From positions 346,001-410,000 of the forward strand of contig PUQB01000143.1 of NCBI GenBank assembly GCA_003024785.1: DNA of 64,000 bases. The letters run 5' to 3'. Shown piece by piece: positions 11,001 through 22,885 of the stretch. This DNA is from Selaginella tamariscina. Its lineage: Eukaryota; Streptophyta; Lycopodiopsida; Selaginellales; Selaginellaceae. Positions within the stretch are counted from its first letter, which is position 1. Every line of letters begins with the position of its first letter. A program made the position numbers and the translations under genes. The notes under the pieces are model-generated. The model did not search any database. It was not told where the DNA came from and was given only the letters and a program-made list of their open reading frames with translations.

Positions 11001-13385
11001 ACCACTGTGATAGATCTATCAGCACTCATTCAACAGATCGGGTGAAGTACGAAGGCCTGAGAGAATAGCAAAGCTCGTAGCCAATGTATTCCCGATTTAG
11101 GGAATTGATTGACTGACCCAACGTTCGGCAGGTCACTACTTGGGCGAGAAGTGGAGAGGCTGGAATTCGTCAAGCGAGCTCACCAATTCATCTAGATAGC
11201 ACAGCTGAGATGGGGAAAACCAGCAAGTGGGGATTCGGTTCTAGTTGGGAGGCTCAACATACTTTTACATAAACCTGAACGACTTGGCCGCCTGTTCAAG
11301 CTAGTGGAGGACGGCATGCCCCTGGAGGAACTAGCGAATGCCTTGTGCAATGCCTAAGAAGGAGTCGTCATGGACTGGGCAGATTGTCTCAGGCACTACA
11401 TGATACCGGCTCTGACCCGAGGCATTAACAGGATTCGGAAGGGGATGGAAGCTCGCCACGGCTAGCCACATTAGCGTGATGCTCGCCTGGATCATCAGTC
11501 AAGCCCAACCCCCCTACCGGTGCATTTCGATCGGACACCATAGAGGAATTGGAGGGAGGTGAGCAGGTAGGTACAAGCTGAGCCAACAAAGGGAAGCAAT
11601 CGGCCAGACCAGAGTCGTCACGGAAGTGGGTGAGAGAAGACTCCTCCCCAGAACAGGCCAGGAGAAGGAGCAGAGACCTCCAGCCACGAAGTCGATATCA
11701 GCAGTTCCCCTAGTGTAGGGTCCCAAAGTACCATGAGACATGGCACATGAGCCGTAGGGAGCGGGGCGAATCCGGCTGGTCCATCATAGTCTGCCAACTC
11801 GGGTGGCGAGGAGGAAGATACAAACAATGTGCTAGGTGAGACCTATCAGCACTACCACGCCAATGGGCAGTGGGCCACTCCGACTCATCTTGAACTGGCC
11901 AAGTCCTTCGATCGAATTAGGAAGGTAGTAGCAATGTACAATGATCTAGACCTTGTTGGGGTGTCCAACGAGCACGACACCATAGTAAGAAAACTCACAA
12001 AACGCTACCAAGCTGTGCAAAAGGAAGCAAAGGGGTACGTGGAATAGCTCCTCGAAGGAGTCCAACAGTGGGAAGCCGTGGAGATTGGGAAGCCGTGGAG
12101 ATTGGGAGGAAGCAAGCGAAGGAGGCATGCCAGGAACTAGCCAAGGCCTTGGATCAGCTACAGAGGAAATATGACGATCTCCAATGACTTCATGACCAAC
12201 TCGGACAAGATCATGAATGGGCCATATAGGAGAAAGAAAGGCAAGCATTTGAACTTGGCACCCAGCTCGAGCAGAGGGAAGCAGAGCTCACAGAGGTCCA
12301 GGGGAGCTAGTAGTGACCAAGGTGAAATTACACTAGCATGCCACTCAACTCCCAGAAGCCAAGGCCAACCCTGTGATCGCTCTATCAAAGCCGCACCGGG
12401 GCACCATGGGCACTGATCCCGTTCTAGCTAGGTGAGGAAGGAGAGTGCGGCTTGGCCAAGGCCTAGTAGGACCCACCATGGATCACCACCATGGGACTAG
12501 AGGAGCACACCTAGTTGCAGGCCCAACTACTTGCGACAAGGGAGCATGAGTTACAGTGCTCGTGTGAACAAACCCAAGAGTTGGAGGCCCAGGAACAGCA
12601 AGAGGCAGGGTACAAAGCTAGACTATGGGGGGCTAAAGCACTATGGGATGCGACCACAATAGAGAGCAAAGTCATCATATACCTCAAGCACTATGGGGTA
12701 GGTCGGCATGGCCCGAGGATGTGCTAATGAATAAGTTCAGGCATCTAGTTGACGGTGGGTAACCACTGTCAAACCACCAGCAGGCGCGGTCGAGCGGCTA
12801 AGCCAGAAGGGTACAACAAGTACTGACCAACAGCAATGGCTATTAAGTGATGCCGACAACAAGCTAGATTTGATCGTCTGAACTAGCTACCACAATACAC
12901 GGGATAGCACGCGCAAGGGAGGCGCATGAATGCCATAGGACAAGACTCGGTCTTAGGGCGGCATGCCAGTAGGGGGTGCCACTTGGACCTAGGGTCTAGC
13001 ACATGCCGACCCACTATATAAGCAAGAAGATAGGTAGTGGGTTGGGGTCCCTTCTAGTCCATCTTCTTCTTTGTCTCTGGTTCCACAGTTTCTTGGAAAA
13101 AGGGGGCCTCTTATATCTCATCAGGCAATATATATATCTAGATCTTGTCCTTGTCTCATGTGTCTCCTGCCAAACCTTCCTCTTCTCTTCTTCCCAGGCT
13201 GTATACTCCCAAGGAGGCAGCAGCTCTGCCCTATGGGAATTTGTCCATGGACCCTCATGGCATCTGGGTAAAGGCCATCACCACACATTACAACACCTCT
13301 CGAGGTAAGCCCTAGTCAGCTGGTGCCGGGATTGGGCATTGGCAACAACACCTTGGCAACCACCAAGACTACGTAAGTCATCCCA
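11000..13385 (+). mobile_element. Retroelement-like repeat with decayed gag-like coiled coil, copy 1
   Basis: A sharp rise in GC marks this block. It contains broken reading frames rich in Glu, Gln and Ala; the stretch around 12230-12720 (ERQAFELGTQ-like heptads, then AQEQQEAGYKARLWG) reads as a coiled coil and recurs at 37549-38150 on the same strand. After it come GC-rich non-coding sequence, a TATATAAGCAAGAAG box near 13013-13028 and a pyrimidine-rich stretch, which look like an LTR or promoter leader. No protease, polymerase or integrase was seen, so it is best described as a non-autonomous or truncated element. Family unknown. Confidence 0.45.
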
Positions 13386-13429
13386 CATCTGGCATGTGGA
13401 GTCATATACATTTAAGAGTGTGTGTTTTG

Positions 13430-13860
13430 AGAGAGAGATAAAGTAATTAATATATACAAATACACAGGTCATACACATACAGTTGTGTATATGTGTATAA
13501 GAAATAATAAATAAATTATAATATACAGATACATACACATATATATGTATATGTATTATAGGTGCGTGCGAGAGATAAATAAATAAAATATAGTATACAG
13601 ATACACACTCATATATATATATATGTATATGTATATATAGGTGTGTGCATGTGTGTGTGAGATACAAATCCAAACACATATATATGTATATGTATATACC
13701 AGTGTGTGTGTTCGAGAGATAGATAAATAAATTATAATATACAAATACTATATATGTATATAAGGGGGTGTGTGTGCAAGGGATACATAAATAAATTAAA
13801 TAATACAAATACACACACATATATATGTATATGTATATATAAGAGTGTGCATGATTTAAC
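13430..13860. repeat. AT-rich minisatellite (~80-100 bp units)
   Basis: Five to six imperfect units each run GAGAGATAAATAAATAAA, then ATA-TACAGATACACAC, then ATATATATGTATATGTATA, then a (G/C)GTGTGTG segment. The open frame across it on the minus strand is a repeat artefact. Confidence 0.85.
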
Positions 13861-14179
13861 CTTGCTGCACTACCTCCTTCAAACCCTATTTGCACTGCTA
13901 CACGGATCTATAGTATGACGGTGCCGCTGCACATTGAAACCCTAAGCATATATCTTAAACCTTAGAATCAATAATATATATTAATCCTAAATAAATATTC
14001 TTTCTTTATAATATTGTAATTTTTAATAAGTTTATTGTGTTTGTGTGCCTGTGTGGGTGTGTAGGTGTGTGGGTGTATCACATACACACAAAAATTATAG
14101 ATCATGTAGGGGTTTAACATATGTGTGTCTGTGAGTGTGTTAAGTTTTAACGTACACACAATACATACATACATAATAA

Positions 14180-15790
14180 TTTTCTTTGTTTGAAATGTTT
14201 AACCCGGTCAAATAAGTTATTTTTAATTAAATATACTTTATTATTGAAGTTAGAAGTACCAAACTTAATAAAGAGATCATTACTAAGTTTCACATTTTTG
14301 TTGCTTATGTACTAACCTAAGTCATTTGTTTTTAATTGTTTAAAACATAATTGTGAAAAAAATTCAAACCACTACAAATATTAACGAAGTACTTTCCCTG
14401 CTGCTATGCTATTTGTAATCAAAATGTAACAAACCATTTGAGTATATCAATATGTAAATGACCTACACTACCACCTTTCTCTAGTGAACACACTATGACT
14501 CTTTTTGTAAAAACTTCTCAACTTGTTTTAAAAGAATTAAATATATATATATATTCAAAATTGTTACACTAAACTTAAGTATATGTTATTCCTTTTTCTT
14601 ATTTATGATTCCACGTTTACATTTTTTATTATTTATTTCCTTTCAAGAATCTCTTTATTAACTTGTGAAAAGATTAAAGCATTAATGGAGTTTATAATTT
14701 TTTTATGAAAAGATTAAAGGGTTAATGCACAAATACTTGTGAAAAAATTAAAAGACTAATGCATTCCTTATAAAGATTGAAATGGAAAAAAAAAATTAAA
14801 GTCTTCGTGTATGAAATTTACTTCAAATTGAACCTCTTTATTTATTTGAACATTCATATTTAAAATCTTCTAAGTTAATATAAATTTAGGTCTAGGTTAA
14901 ATTTAGATCTAGGTATATGGTTAAGCTTAATTTTTATTCATTTTATTTTATTTTTTTTATGGTATCAAATCTCATAAAGCTCGTTGCTCTCTACCATACT
15001 AAGTCTTTCTTTTCTCTTCTTCTCACTAAATGATAACTTGCCTCATACATACTTCACTCTAGAACATTCCTTAATTTAATGGGGAAGGTGATTTTTTTAC
15101 TTCGCAATAGAAAATGGTCTTTGTGTTGCACAATGGATTATGAGATGTTATTCATCTACCTACATAATGAGCTCATATAGGTCTACCAATAAGAGGAAAA
15201 GCGTTTGTGCAATGCTGGCACTAGCAACAATAGCTCTTTCATCTTGGACAAAAAAAAGACCTTGGTGCTTAGAAGTGGCACCCAAATACGATGATGAACT
15301 TGAAAAAGCTAAAATCATCACTTCTACAAAATTGAGTGATGATATTTTGGTCAAGGTGCAGGAGTATAACCAATTAATAATTATCAAGTGCTCTAAATAG
15401 CACAATTAAGTATAATCGAGTAACAAATTGTAAATCTTATGTATCAATCATGTGATAACATATTAATGGTATCAACTTTTTAATCAACTTCAAAAAAGCT
15501 ATGTTCAATACTTTGTAGCTCAAAATAACATTGCCATTTGTATAGCCTTTTCTAGGTCATAATATGAGCACATATCAATAACTATTTAGTTGAGTGCACA
15601 AACCTTGAGATAAGCAGAAACAATATTCTAGTGTGAATTGGAGCATTGTGACATGTTGGATGATAGCGCAACAATCCAAGATTTATTACTACTTGACACG
15701 ATGGATGATAGCACAACAACCCAAGCTTTATTACTATGTGACATGGTGGATGATAGCACAACAACCAAGCTTTATTACTACTGTACGCAG
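14180..15790 (+). mobile_element. Copia LTR plus leader fragment
   Basis: The part 14180-14890 matches 40920-41550 in direct orientation (shared CTCTAGTGAACACAC, TTACACTAAACTTAAGTA and similar blocks), so it looks like an LTR. It is followed at 14960 by TGGTATCAAATC, a mutated form of the tRNA-Met primer site TGGTATCAGAGC. The segment 14960-15680 is an inverted match to the leader at 51136-51770, where that primer site is intact. The open frame at 15140-15400 lies in this leader and has no recognisable domain. No polymerase is present here. Confidence 0.6.
15648..15781. repeat. Three tandem ~55-60 bp repeats
   Basis: The unit GTGACATGGTGGATGATAGC, then ACAACAACCCAAGCTTTATTACTA, occurs three times with small changes. 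A single copy in inverted orientation is present at about 51135-51175 in the related Copia leader, so the amplification is local. Confidence 0.85.
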
Positions 15791-15985
15791 CTAGCATGAA
15801 GGCGATTGAACATGGTGGGCCATCCTGCCAGCTTGTTTTCTTGAACAGGAAACTTCAGGTGCTTCACTGACATCATTGCATGTTGGTCGTTGAGCAAAGT
15901 AATGTTATCAGCATCCTGTGCTCCAGTGTCGTAGCATATTTGGCCAAAACATGAAAAACGTGGGCCATAATGACAGTAAAAAAAA
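15785..15985 (-). other. Exon-like open segment of unknown function
   Basis: On the minus strand a non-repetitive frame of about 60 codons has normal amino-acid composition (for example FGQICYDTGAQDADNITLL) and ends at a possible donor, GTACAG, after HASC. I recognise no family. It may be a remnant exon of a gene broken by the neighbouring Copia fragment, or chance. Confidence 0.25.
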
Positions 15986-16529
15986 CATAGTGACAAACCT
16001 TTATTAAAATTTAAGATTAAAGTTAAAGTTTCCACGTGGGAATTCCTTGTCTGATTGCTGAAATTTCAAAGGAATTTTATAATAATACATCAAAATATCT
16101 TGTATAAACACTTCTTGATTGCACTTCTGAATCCGCAAATCTTAACCACTGCAAACAATGCCATAAGTTATATATATACATGTCTTTGCATATATGTATA
16201 TTATAAGTCTCATATGCATGTTGATGTTGGCAGCTTCTTTATGTTGTGTCAGCTATATATACTATGATACATATATATGCATCTTGTATATGTATGTACG
16301 GAAATCTGTACATGTACACAGTGATACAGGCATACACATTATATACATACATACATACATACATATATAATATATATAATATATATATAATATATATATA
16401 CTCAAAACATCTATATATGTATAAAGATAATATCCTGGGATGTAGGACATCTATATCTGCATAGCTTTTACATATACATACATATATGTATATATAAAAA
16501 GCTATGCATATATTGCTATCGAGGTGTGT

Positions 16530-16575
<46 letters not shown>

Positions 16576-16597
16576 CATCAGAATCAGCGTACAGTAG

Positions 16598-16605
16598 TAT
16601 ATAAG
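16598..16605 (+). promoter_or_regulatory. TATA box of the aerolysin-like gene
   Basis: TATATAAG lies 89-96 bases before the ATG at 16694, directly after a long (TA)n tract that makes the match less specific. A pyrimidine-rich leader with CTCTCTAGACAGC follows. Confidence 0.4.
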
Positions 16606-16693
16606 CAAGGGGGTTTGCCTCTCTAGACAGCATATTTCATATTTCAGGACCTCTTCTTTATCTACTAGTTCTTTCCTTTTCTGCTATCCTGAG

Positions 16694-17938
16694 ATGGATC
16701 AAAGCCTTGCTGCCATCAAGTTTCCTTCTAGTGAGCCAGAGGTTGAGAATGTCAAGGCTCCAATTGAAGCTGCTGATGCCCCGAATGAGCTGCTGCATAT
16801 AGTTCGTAGTGCTGCTCATGTCACTGCTCCTTCTCACTGCCATCAAGTTTCCTTCTAGTGAGCCAGAGGTTGAGAATGTCAAGGCTCCAATTGAAGCTGC
16901 TGATGCCCGAATGAGCTGCTGCGTATAGTTCGTAGTGCTGCTAATCTCACTGCTCCTCTCACTGCTCCTCTCACGTTCATTGGTGGCAATGGGGGACAAC
17001 AGTACCAGATTAGGGCTGGAATGATGGTAAAGTCATAACTAAGATCCGTGTTTACAGTGGCGAGTATACTATCAAGGCTATCACCATCTGGCTGACTGAT
17101 TCCAATGGTGTCACATACGGAAGTCCCGGTAGTTCAAACTATGCCGAGTATACATTCCAGAACGGGGAGCGCATCACTCGGATGACATTGTGGGGCAACG
17201 GAGTTGGTAAGTGTGTTTATTGATGTGGTGTTTAGTACTAGTGTTTTTAATGATAGGTACTCGTGCTGGTTGGCGGGTTTGCGACAACCAGCGGAAAAAG
17301 CTTCAGCTATGGCATGTACGGGCGAAACCGGCAGACTCCGTACCCGGCGGAAGTGGCATCTGGAGTTTTGGTGGGAGCTATATTCAACGCTGGTTCCGAC
17401 ATTGATGCATTTACTTCCTCAATCCCATTGATAATGCCCAGCTGACAAATGTCAAGTACCCGACGTTGGACTTCGAAAGCGTGGGGATAATTCCCCACTT
17501 GCTTGACAGGTTCCAGCTTACCAACAACGCTACGTCCCAAGAGATTGGGACTTTAGCAGGGTGATGAAAGAAGGGACTCAGATTACTTGGTCCATCACCA
17601 CTGACGTGTCTGTACATGCGACCGTAACAGTCCAAGCTGGTGTGCCTTCTGTTGCAGAAGTGAGCACTGAATTTGGTTGGCAGATTGGCGGGAAAAGTCA
17701 TTACCAGACGACGCAAACTTCTGAGCAAGAGTTCAGGTGGAGTGTGAAAGGCACTGCTGAGCCGGGACATAAGGTTGATCTCAAGGCCGTGACTCGCAAG
17801 GGCTCCCTCAATGTGCCTTACGAAGGGACTATGGTAGTTAAGCTCAAGAATGGTGCTTCATTCAGCTACGCGATGAAGGGGACGTACGTGGGCATCAGCT
17901 ACACTGGAGTGGAGATCGTAGACGACTCCACTCGCTAA
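16694..17938 (+). pseudogene. Aerolysin-like pore-forming-family protein with jacalin-like N-terminal region; frame-broken
   Basis: The gene has an ATG at 16694, one clear GT-AG intron (17207-17256, 50 nt) and a stop at 17936-17938. The first part encodes a Gly-rich beta-sandwich resembling jacalin-type lectin domains (motifs such as IKAITIWLTDSNG, RITRMTLWGNG and ASGVLVGAIFNAG). The last ~125 codons (17561-17938) are Ser/Thr-rich alternating strands typical of the aerolysin/ETX-MTX2 pore-forming fold (EEGTQI-type start, then a Gly-Thr-Tyr-Val-Gly end). Aerolysin-like proteins are known from various plants; their roles there are mostly defence-related by inference. The frame is broken by a 127-bp tandem duplication (16711-16960), an indel near 17020 and further shifts near 17400-17560, so no intact product is encoded as read. 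No signal peptide was seen. Confidence 0.6.
16711..16960 (+). repeat. 127-bp tandem duplication within coding sequence
   Basis: The block beginning TGCCATCAAGTTTCCTTCTA occurs at 16711 and again at 16838. The copies differ by a CCCCG/CCCG length change and two or three substitutions. The 127-base period is not a multiple of three, so the second copy shifts the frame. Confidence 0.9.
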
Positions 17939-17957
17939 ACGAGCTTTCAAGTTTATG

Positions 17958-17963
17958 AATAAA
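17958..17963 (+). terminator. Polyadenylation signal AATAAA
   Basis: AATAAA occurs 20 bases after the stop codon of the aerolysin-like gene, followed by a TG-rich stretch. It is a plausible 3' end signal, although such hexamers are common in AT-rich DNA. Confidence 0.4.
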
Positions 17964-18372
17964 TGTGTGCTTACATTATTACATATAATAATGACATATG
18001 CTCTTTTCTCCTGCCTTCGCAACAATCTTGTTTGCTACTTGCGACATATTTTCAAGATTGGTGCAATTGAAAGATGACACACCCGTGTTGATAACCACCA
18101 AAATATGCACACAAAGGAACGGGTACAACATATTGAGTTGCTTCCGAGCTTTCTGAGCTATATTGGTGGTGTGGATTTTAGTGCATTTTTTAGTGAATTA
18201 TCATATGCCAAGTTTGTTCACCCCTTGCATTACAAAGGGAAGAAGAAGAGCAAAGCAACTTAAACTTGTATAACTTAATTTAACTTGACACCAAATATGC
18301 TAAACGTTCATATGTGGCGACACATAATATTGATAATTATTCTAAAATGTAAATTATAATTATTTAAATAGA

Positions 18373-18430
18373 TGCACAACCGGGAATCGAACCCCCGTCA
18401 TTACCGTGGGAAGGTACTCCCAGCTAGATT
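18373..18430 (-). other. tRNA-like 3' half (Gly, anticodon CCC-like)
   Basis: Read on the minus strand, 18373-18420 has a TTCCCAC loop (U33, CCC, A37) closed by TACC/GGTA, then a GGGG-TTCGATT-CCCGG T arm and TTGTGCA, much like the 3' half of a plant glycine tRNA. The 5' part does not pair with the acceptor 3' strand (no GCACAA), and the T stem has a mismatch. It is best read as a tRNA-derived remnant, possibly a SINE head or pseudogene. Confidence 0.4.
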
Positions 18431-21000
18431 TGATCTCCACTCTTAAGGAATATGCCACATACATTGGTTTAATTCAAGCATAGTTATAAATGTGCTCCGG
18501 TTAAGCATGTACTCAGTGAGTGCAATATGCTAAAGGATGTAAAACACAATACTATGTACGTATGTATATTTAAACTGACTAAGTTTTGGCAACAAATAAT
18601 ATGTGTATAATGATATAGATAAACCTCAGTATATATTTTAGATATAGAGATGCATATAAATATGTGTGTGGTTGAAGTATCTCCATCAGTTACAATTATT
18701 AATGTTGGTACTTTATTAAATAAGAAACTCTAAATTATTTAGGAATTAAAATATTTTTAAATCCAATAAAAAGGATAATTATAAAGAAAAATGGAAAGAA
18801 ATGAGTAGTCACTTGGAATCGAATGATTAAAAACTCTGTCAATCAAAACACGAGAAATTAGAATTATTATTTTATGAATTCAAATGAAATAAAATTTATC
18901 ATTCTATATGTTAATTACTTAATATACAATTATTATATTATATATATATATAATATTATAAGCACAGCATATATGTATTATATACACAGATATATCCAAA
19001 CTATGGACTTAGCCTGGTATATATTTGAATCGGGGAAACTCTTTCAAGTCAAAACTAGAGTTTATTTATACAAAATTTAGTGAGTATACTACATTAACCT
19101 AACCCTAAACCTACCCCATGGGGCGACAACAAGCAGGCCCCAAAAACCCTTCGTTTCTCTTTTGCTTATTACATGAAATTTTAATATTGATTTATAATTT
19201 ATAATATTTAGCTTTAAAACAAAATCACTTAGATATAATTATTTACAGTATTATGGAATTTACTAATATTTTCTGATTTAATTTATTTCATTTCAGTTTA
19301 TTATAAATTTATTTTATTCTGTTTCATTACAATATATATATAATATAATATATATATATATATATTATATATATAATATATATTATATATAATATATATT
19401 ATATATATAATAATAAATATATATATAATTTTATTTTAAATTCCAACACAAATAAATAAATAATAATAAGAATAAATCATTAAATTTTAAAAAATGACTA
19501 ACATTGGATTTACTTAATAAGAATTTATATTATTAACAGAAATATTATATGATTTAAATAATTTTGTTTCATTTTTAACTATTTTTAATTTTTTTTAAAT
19601 TATTTTGTTAATGTTTGAATGTGTTTTAAGAATATTTATGTAATATAGAATTTCTTCGAAGGCAAAAATGTAATTTTAAAATTTTTAAAGGTATACTAAT
19701 ACACATGCTGAGGTTAACTATTTAACTAGTCCTTAATTCAAATGTTATTTAACTTAGTCTGAGTTGAACATTATTCTTACTTAATTATTTAATAACCCTT
19801 ACCTTATATTATCCTTAATCTAGTGAGTTTATTTAACTCAATTTAATCTTATCTATTTAATGATCCTTAATCCAATTATTATCATTAACTTAATAAATTT
19901 ATTCCTGAGTATTTAATAAGTAAGATATTAACAAATGGGGCATATGGACACATATACACACTATAAACTTATTACATACAAACGAGTTTAAGATATCAAC
20001 TCCCAAATTGGGTAAGATATCAATTGTCCAGTGGGGGTGTTGATGATACATTGACACACAAATACACACCATAAACTTATTATATAAGGATATATATATT
20101 AATTATTAAAGAAGATATTTATATAATTTAGTTTACTACATACTATTTGTCTATTTAATTTATGTATATAATACCTACTTAACATAATTTTATACTATAT
20201 AATATTAATCAATAAATAACGAGTGTAGTGATATGGAAGTTATGCATTTATTTATTTAAAAAATGAATGTATTTATGTGTGAACATGCAAAAAATAATTA
20301 AAACAATTATGAGGAAACACACAAACTACAAAGGAATAAGATCCTAAATTCCCATTCAAAAATAAAAGTATGGAAAAAGTAAAGAGAAATAATTCTTAAA
20401 TAAAAACAAATAAAACACATTTTCCACAATTTTTATTTATGTATTTCGTTGGGGTGACTATTTTGTGCACTACTCTATATGCACGGTGCACATTAGGAAT
20501 GTACAATCGTAAATAAATATAAAGAATATTCTTTTTATTTAACCTCACCACCGAGGTTGACTTCACACATCCAATTTATAATCGCTCTTAATATTTATTC
20601 ATTCGAAAGGTTTTAATGAAGTCATATTTTAATTAATTTTTTCTTCGGCATCAAAAATGCAAGTACATCCCTGCATGAGGGCCTTGTTATTAACTTTTGT
20701 TATTGTTTATTTTGGCAAGCTATATAAGTATTTAAATTTAAAGAAAAACTTATATATGATTGATATTAATGTAAAACACATCTTTGGTAAAAGACTTTAT
20801 ATTTTTTATAAAAGAAAAAAAAACTTAAGTTATTATTATTAACAAAAACACTATATTAAAAGTGTAAATAACCAAGACTTGTAAATAAAAAAAATGTGTG
20901 AAAATTAAAATTTGTTTAAAATTGTCTTTTTAATTAGGCTTCTCAATTACTTAAAATTTACATAATTTAATATGTTTTCTAAACATGTATCAAACCATCC
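18430..21000. other. AT-rich gene-poor stretch, with (TA)n palindromes
   Basis: No coding exon, RNA gene or element end was recognised. The block 19331-19425 is an almost pure TA/ATT sequence able to fold on itself. The remainder is AT-rich DNA with short homopolymers. Confidence 0.7.
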
Positions 21001-21690
21001 TCAGACTGAGAATTAAAATGGGCGTAATAGACTTTATTCTAAATATGCCCATTTTTGGCACTGAGGACTCTCATGAAATGAGCATGCCCAAACATAAAAA
21101 TTTAATTATACATTCAATGGTTATTTAAATATTATATATCAACAAGTACTTTATAATCTTAATTTAATAGTTTATACTTAATATAATTCAATAGTCAGAA
21201 TTTTAAAATATCCGATGTCATCCTCGACACCAAAGATTTTCCACTCGTCCTCAACGCCAAAAATGTGTGTTCAAGTGCATGTTTGAGATTCATTTTGAAG
21301 AGGGGCTCTTATTTAAAAGGTAAGAACACATTGATCTTTGTGTGTGTGCATGTGCACACATGTGTGTGTGTGTTTTTGTGTGTGTGAGAGAGAGACCCAC
21401 ACTAGCCTTCTTCTTTAGCCTTTCATGAGGGGCTCTCATAAAGGATAAGAACACATTGATCTTTGTGTGTGTGAGAGAGAGAGAGCTTGACTAGTCCTGA
21501 TTCACGCATTGAGGATTAAATTGGGAGTGATAAATTTATTTTAAACATGCCGATTTTATGAATCCTCGGCACCAAGGACTCTCCTGAAATGAGCATGCCC
21601 AGATTTAATTATACATTTAATGATCATTTAATATTATATATTTATTATAACGATTTACACTTAATAAAATTTTAAAATATCAGATGGCGA
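21000..21690. repeat. Diverged direct repeats (~150-200 bp)
   Basis: The sequence around 21001-21200 (GACTCTCATGAAATGAGCATGCCCA, TTTAATTATACATTCAATGG) recurs at about 21490-21680. Between them, GAGGGGCTCT...AAGAACACATTGATCTTTGTGTGTG is itself doubled (21299 and 21427). This pattern suggests tandem duplication of an older unit, with TG/GA microsatellites expanding inside it. Confidence 0.75.
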
Positions 21691-21734
21691 GAATTCATTT
21701 TAAGCTTGATCCTTTATAACCATTTTGGGCGTGA

Positions 21735-21915
21735 GGGCTTTTTTACCATAGCACTCCCTAGCACTAAAGAGTGCTATGGGGTGGGTATGTGCAAAAAGCC
21801 CCACACCAAAACACACATAACACTATGGAGTGTTTGGTGTGGGAGGAGCACCCCATAACAAAATATTATTATGGGGTTGGAGCCCCCACACTACCACTTA
21901 GGCACACCATAAGTT
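21735..21915. repeat. Foldback (MITE-like) element
   Basis: CCATAGCACTC and GAGTGCTATGG pair around a short loop (about 21744-21779), and the rest contains CCCCACACCAAA / TTTGGTGTGGG and CCCCATAA / TTATGGGG pairs. Related pieces (GCACCCCATA, CCCCATAGCACTCCC, TTTGGTGTGGGG) sit at the left edges of duplicated segments A (3244-3340) and B (25046-25170), so this is a dispersed family. Confidence 0.6.
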
Positions 21916-22880
21916 GTCAAATTGAGAAGTGTTTATTTTGTACGTCTTCACATTGTAAGGACTGGTTGTGAATATCTAATTTCAGTTGTGCAATTGAAGA
22001 AGCCTTCTAGTTAATTGCTATGAGAGCTACCAAGATGAAGATTAAATCCATGCTGCTACAAGAGCCCATGAAGGTTGTTGCTATTGCTGTTGCTGACCAA
22101 ACTAATTGGCTACTAAATTACTAAGAGAACCAAACTTGCTTCTACTGCTATTGTTGATGTTGAGTCGAACCAAGCTGCCAAAGAGCAGAGCTGCTATGCT
22201 GCCATTGCCATGCCAAGGAGCCGTGCTAAGGAGCTAGAGAGAGGAGGAGTTTGGAGAGTGAAGGGATCAAAACCCTTGTTGATGAAACCCTCACTAGATA
22301 CATTCACGCAGGAGATGGATTGAAGATGAATTGATGCTTACCTACATTTCACAATCCTTCACAATGCCATTGGTTTCCATTTAGCACTCCATCTCCAATC
22401 AAGTTTTTGGTGCTTGCAGGTAGGGTTTACAAGCATCGCAGTTCACACGTGTGGCTATGGGTGCTTATGGGACATGTTTCGACCCCCCCCTTGAGGGCGA
22501 GGGCAGGGCAGGATGTGATCCGATATTGAGGAGCGCCTTGTGGCGGCTGAAGGCACAGATGCACGATCGCGTGTCGATCTGTGTAGATCCTTGATTCTCC
22601 TTTGATCTGAAGGGCTTTTGTGCAGTCTTGATTGATTCTCAAAGCGTTTTTTTGCCGCTCGGTGGGAGTGGAAGAGTGTGCCTTGGAGAAGCACGCTCTT
22701 GTAAGATCAGGCTGCTGCATGCATCTCCTTCCAGCATGGGCTGCTGCGGCTTCATGTGGGAGGTATGTATGCAATTTCCGATTGATTCACATAGGTGAGG
22801 TGTGGATTTCAACCGGAAAGCTTTTGATCTTGGGATCATGTATATTGTGAGTTCTTCTTCATCTGCGGGCCTCCTCTCTC
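21916..22880. other. Moderate-GC stretch without recognised gene
   Basis: GC rises compared with the flanks, and short open frames occur on both strands, but none has a recognisable domain or convincing splice signals. It may be part of an unrecognised transposon that also includes the tandem repeat that follows. Confidence 0.4.
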
Positions 22881-22885
22881 TTTCG

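Noticed and set aside
13278-13895. 205-codon minus-strand open frame
   Set aside because: It is made of YIYIYI and THTHTH runs from the minisatellite and changes with unit length.
15140-15400. 86-codon open frame as a separate gene
   Set aside because: The same sequence is present, inverted, in the Copia leader at 51460-51650 with changes that break the frame, so it is element sequence.
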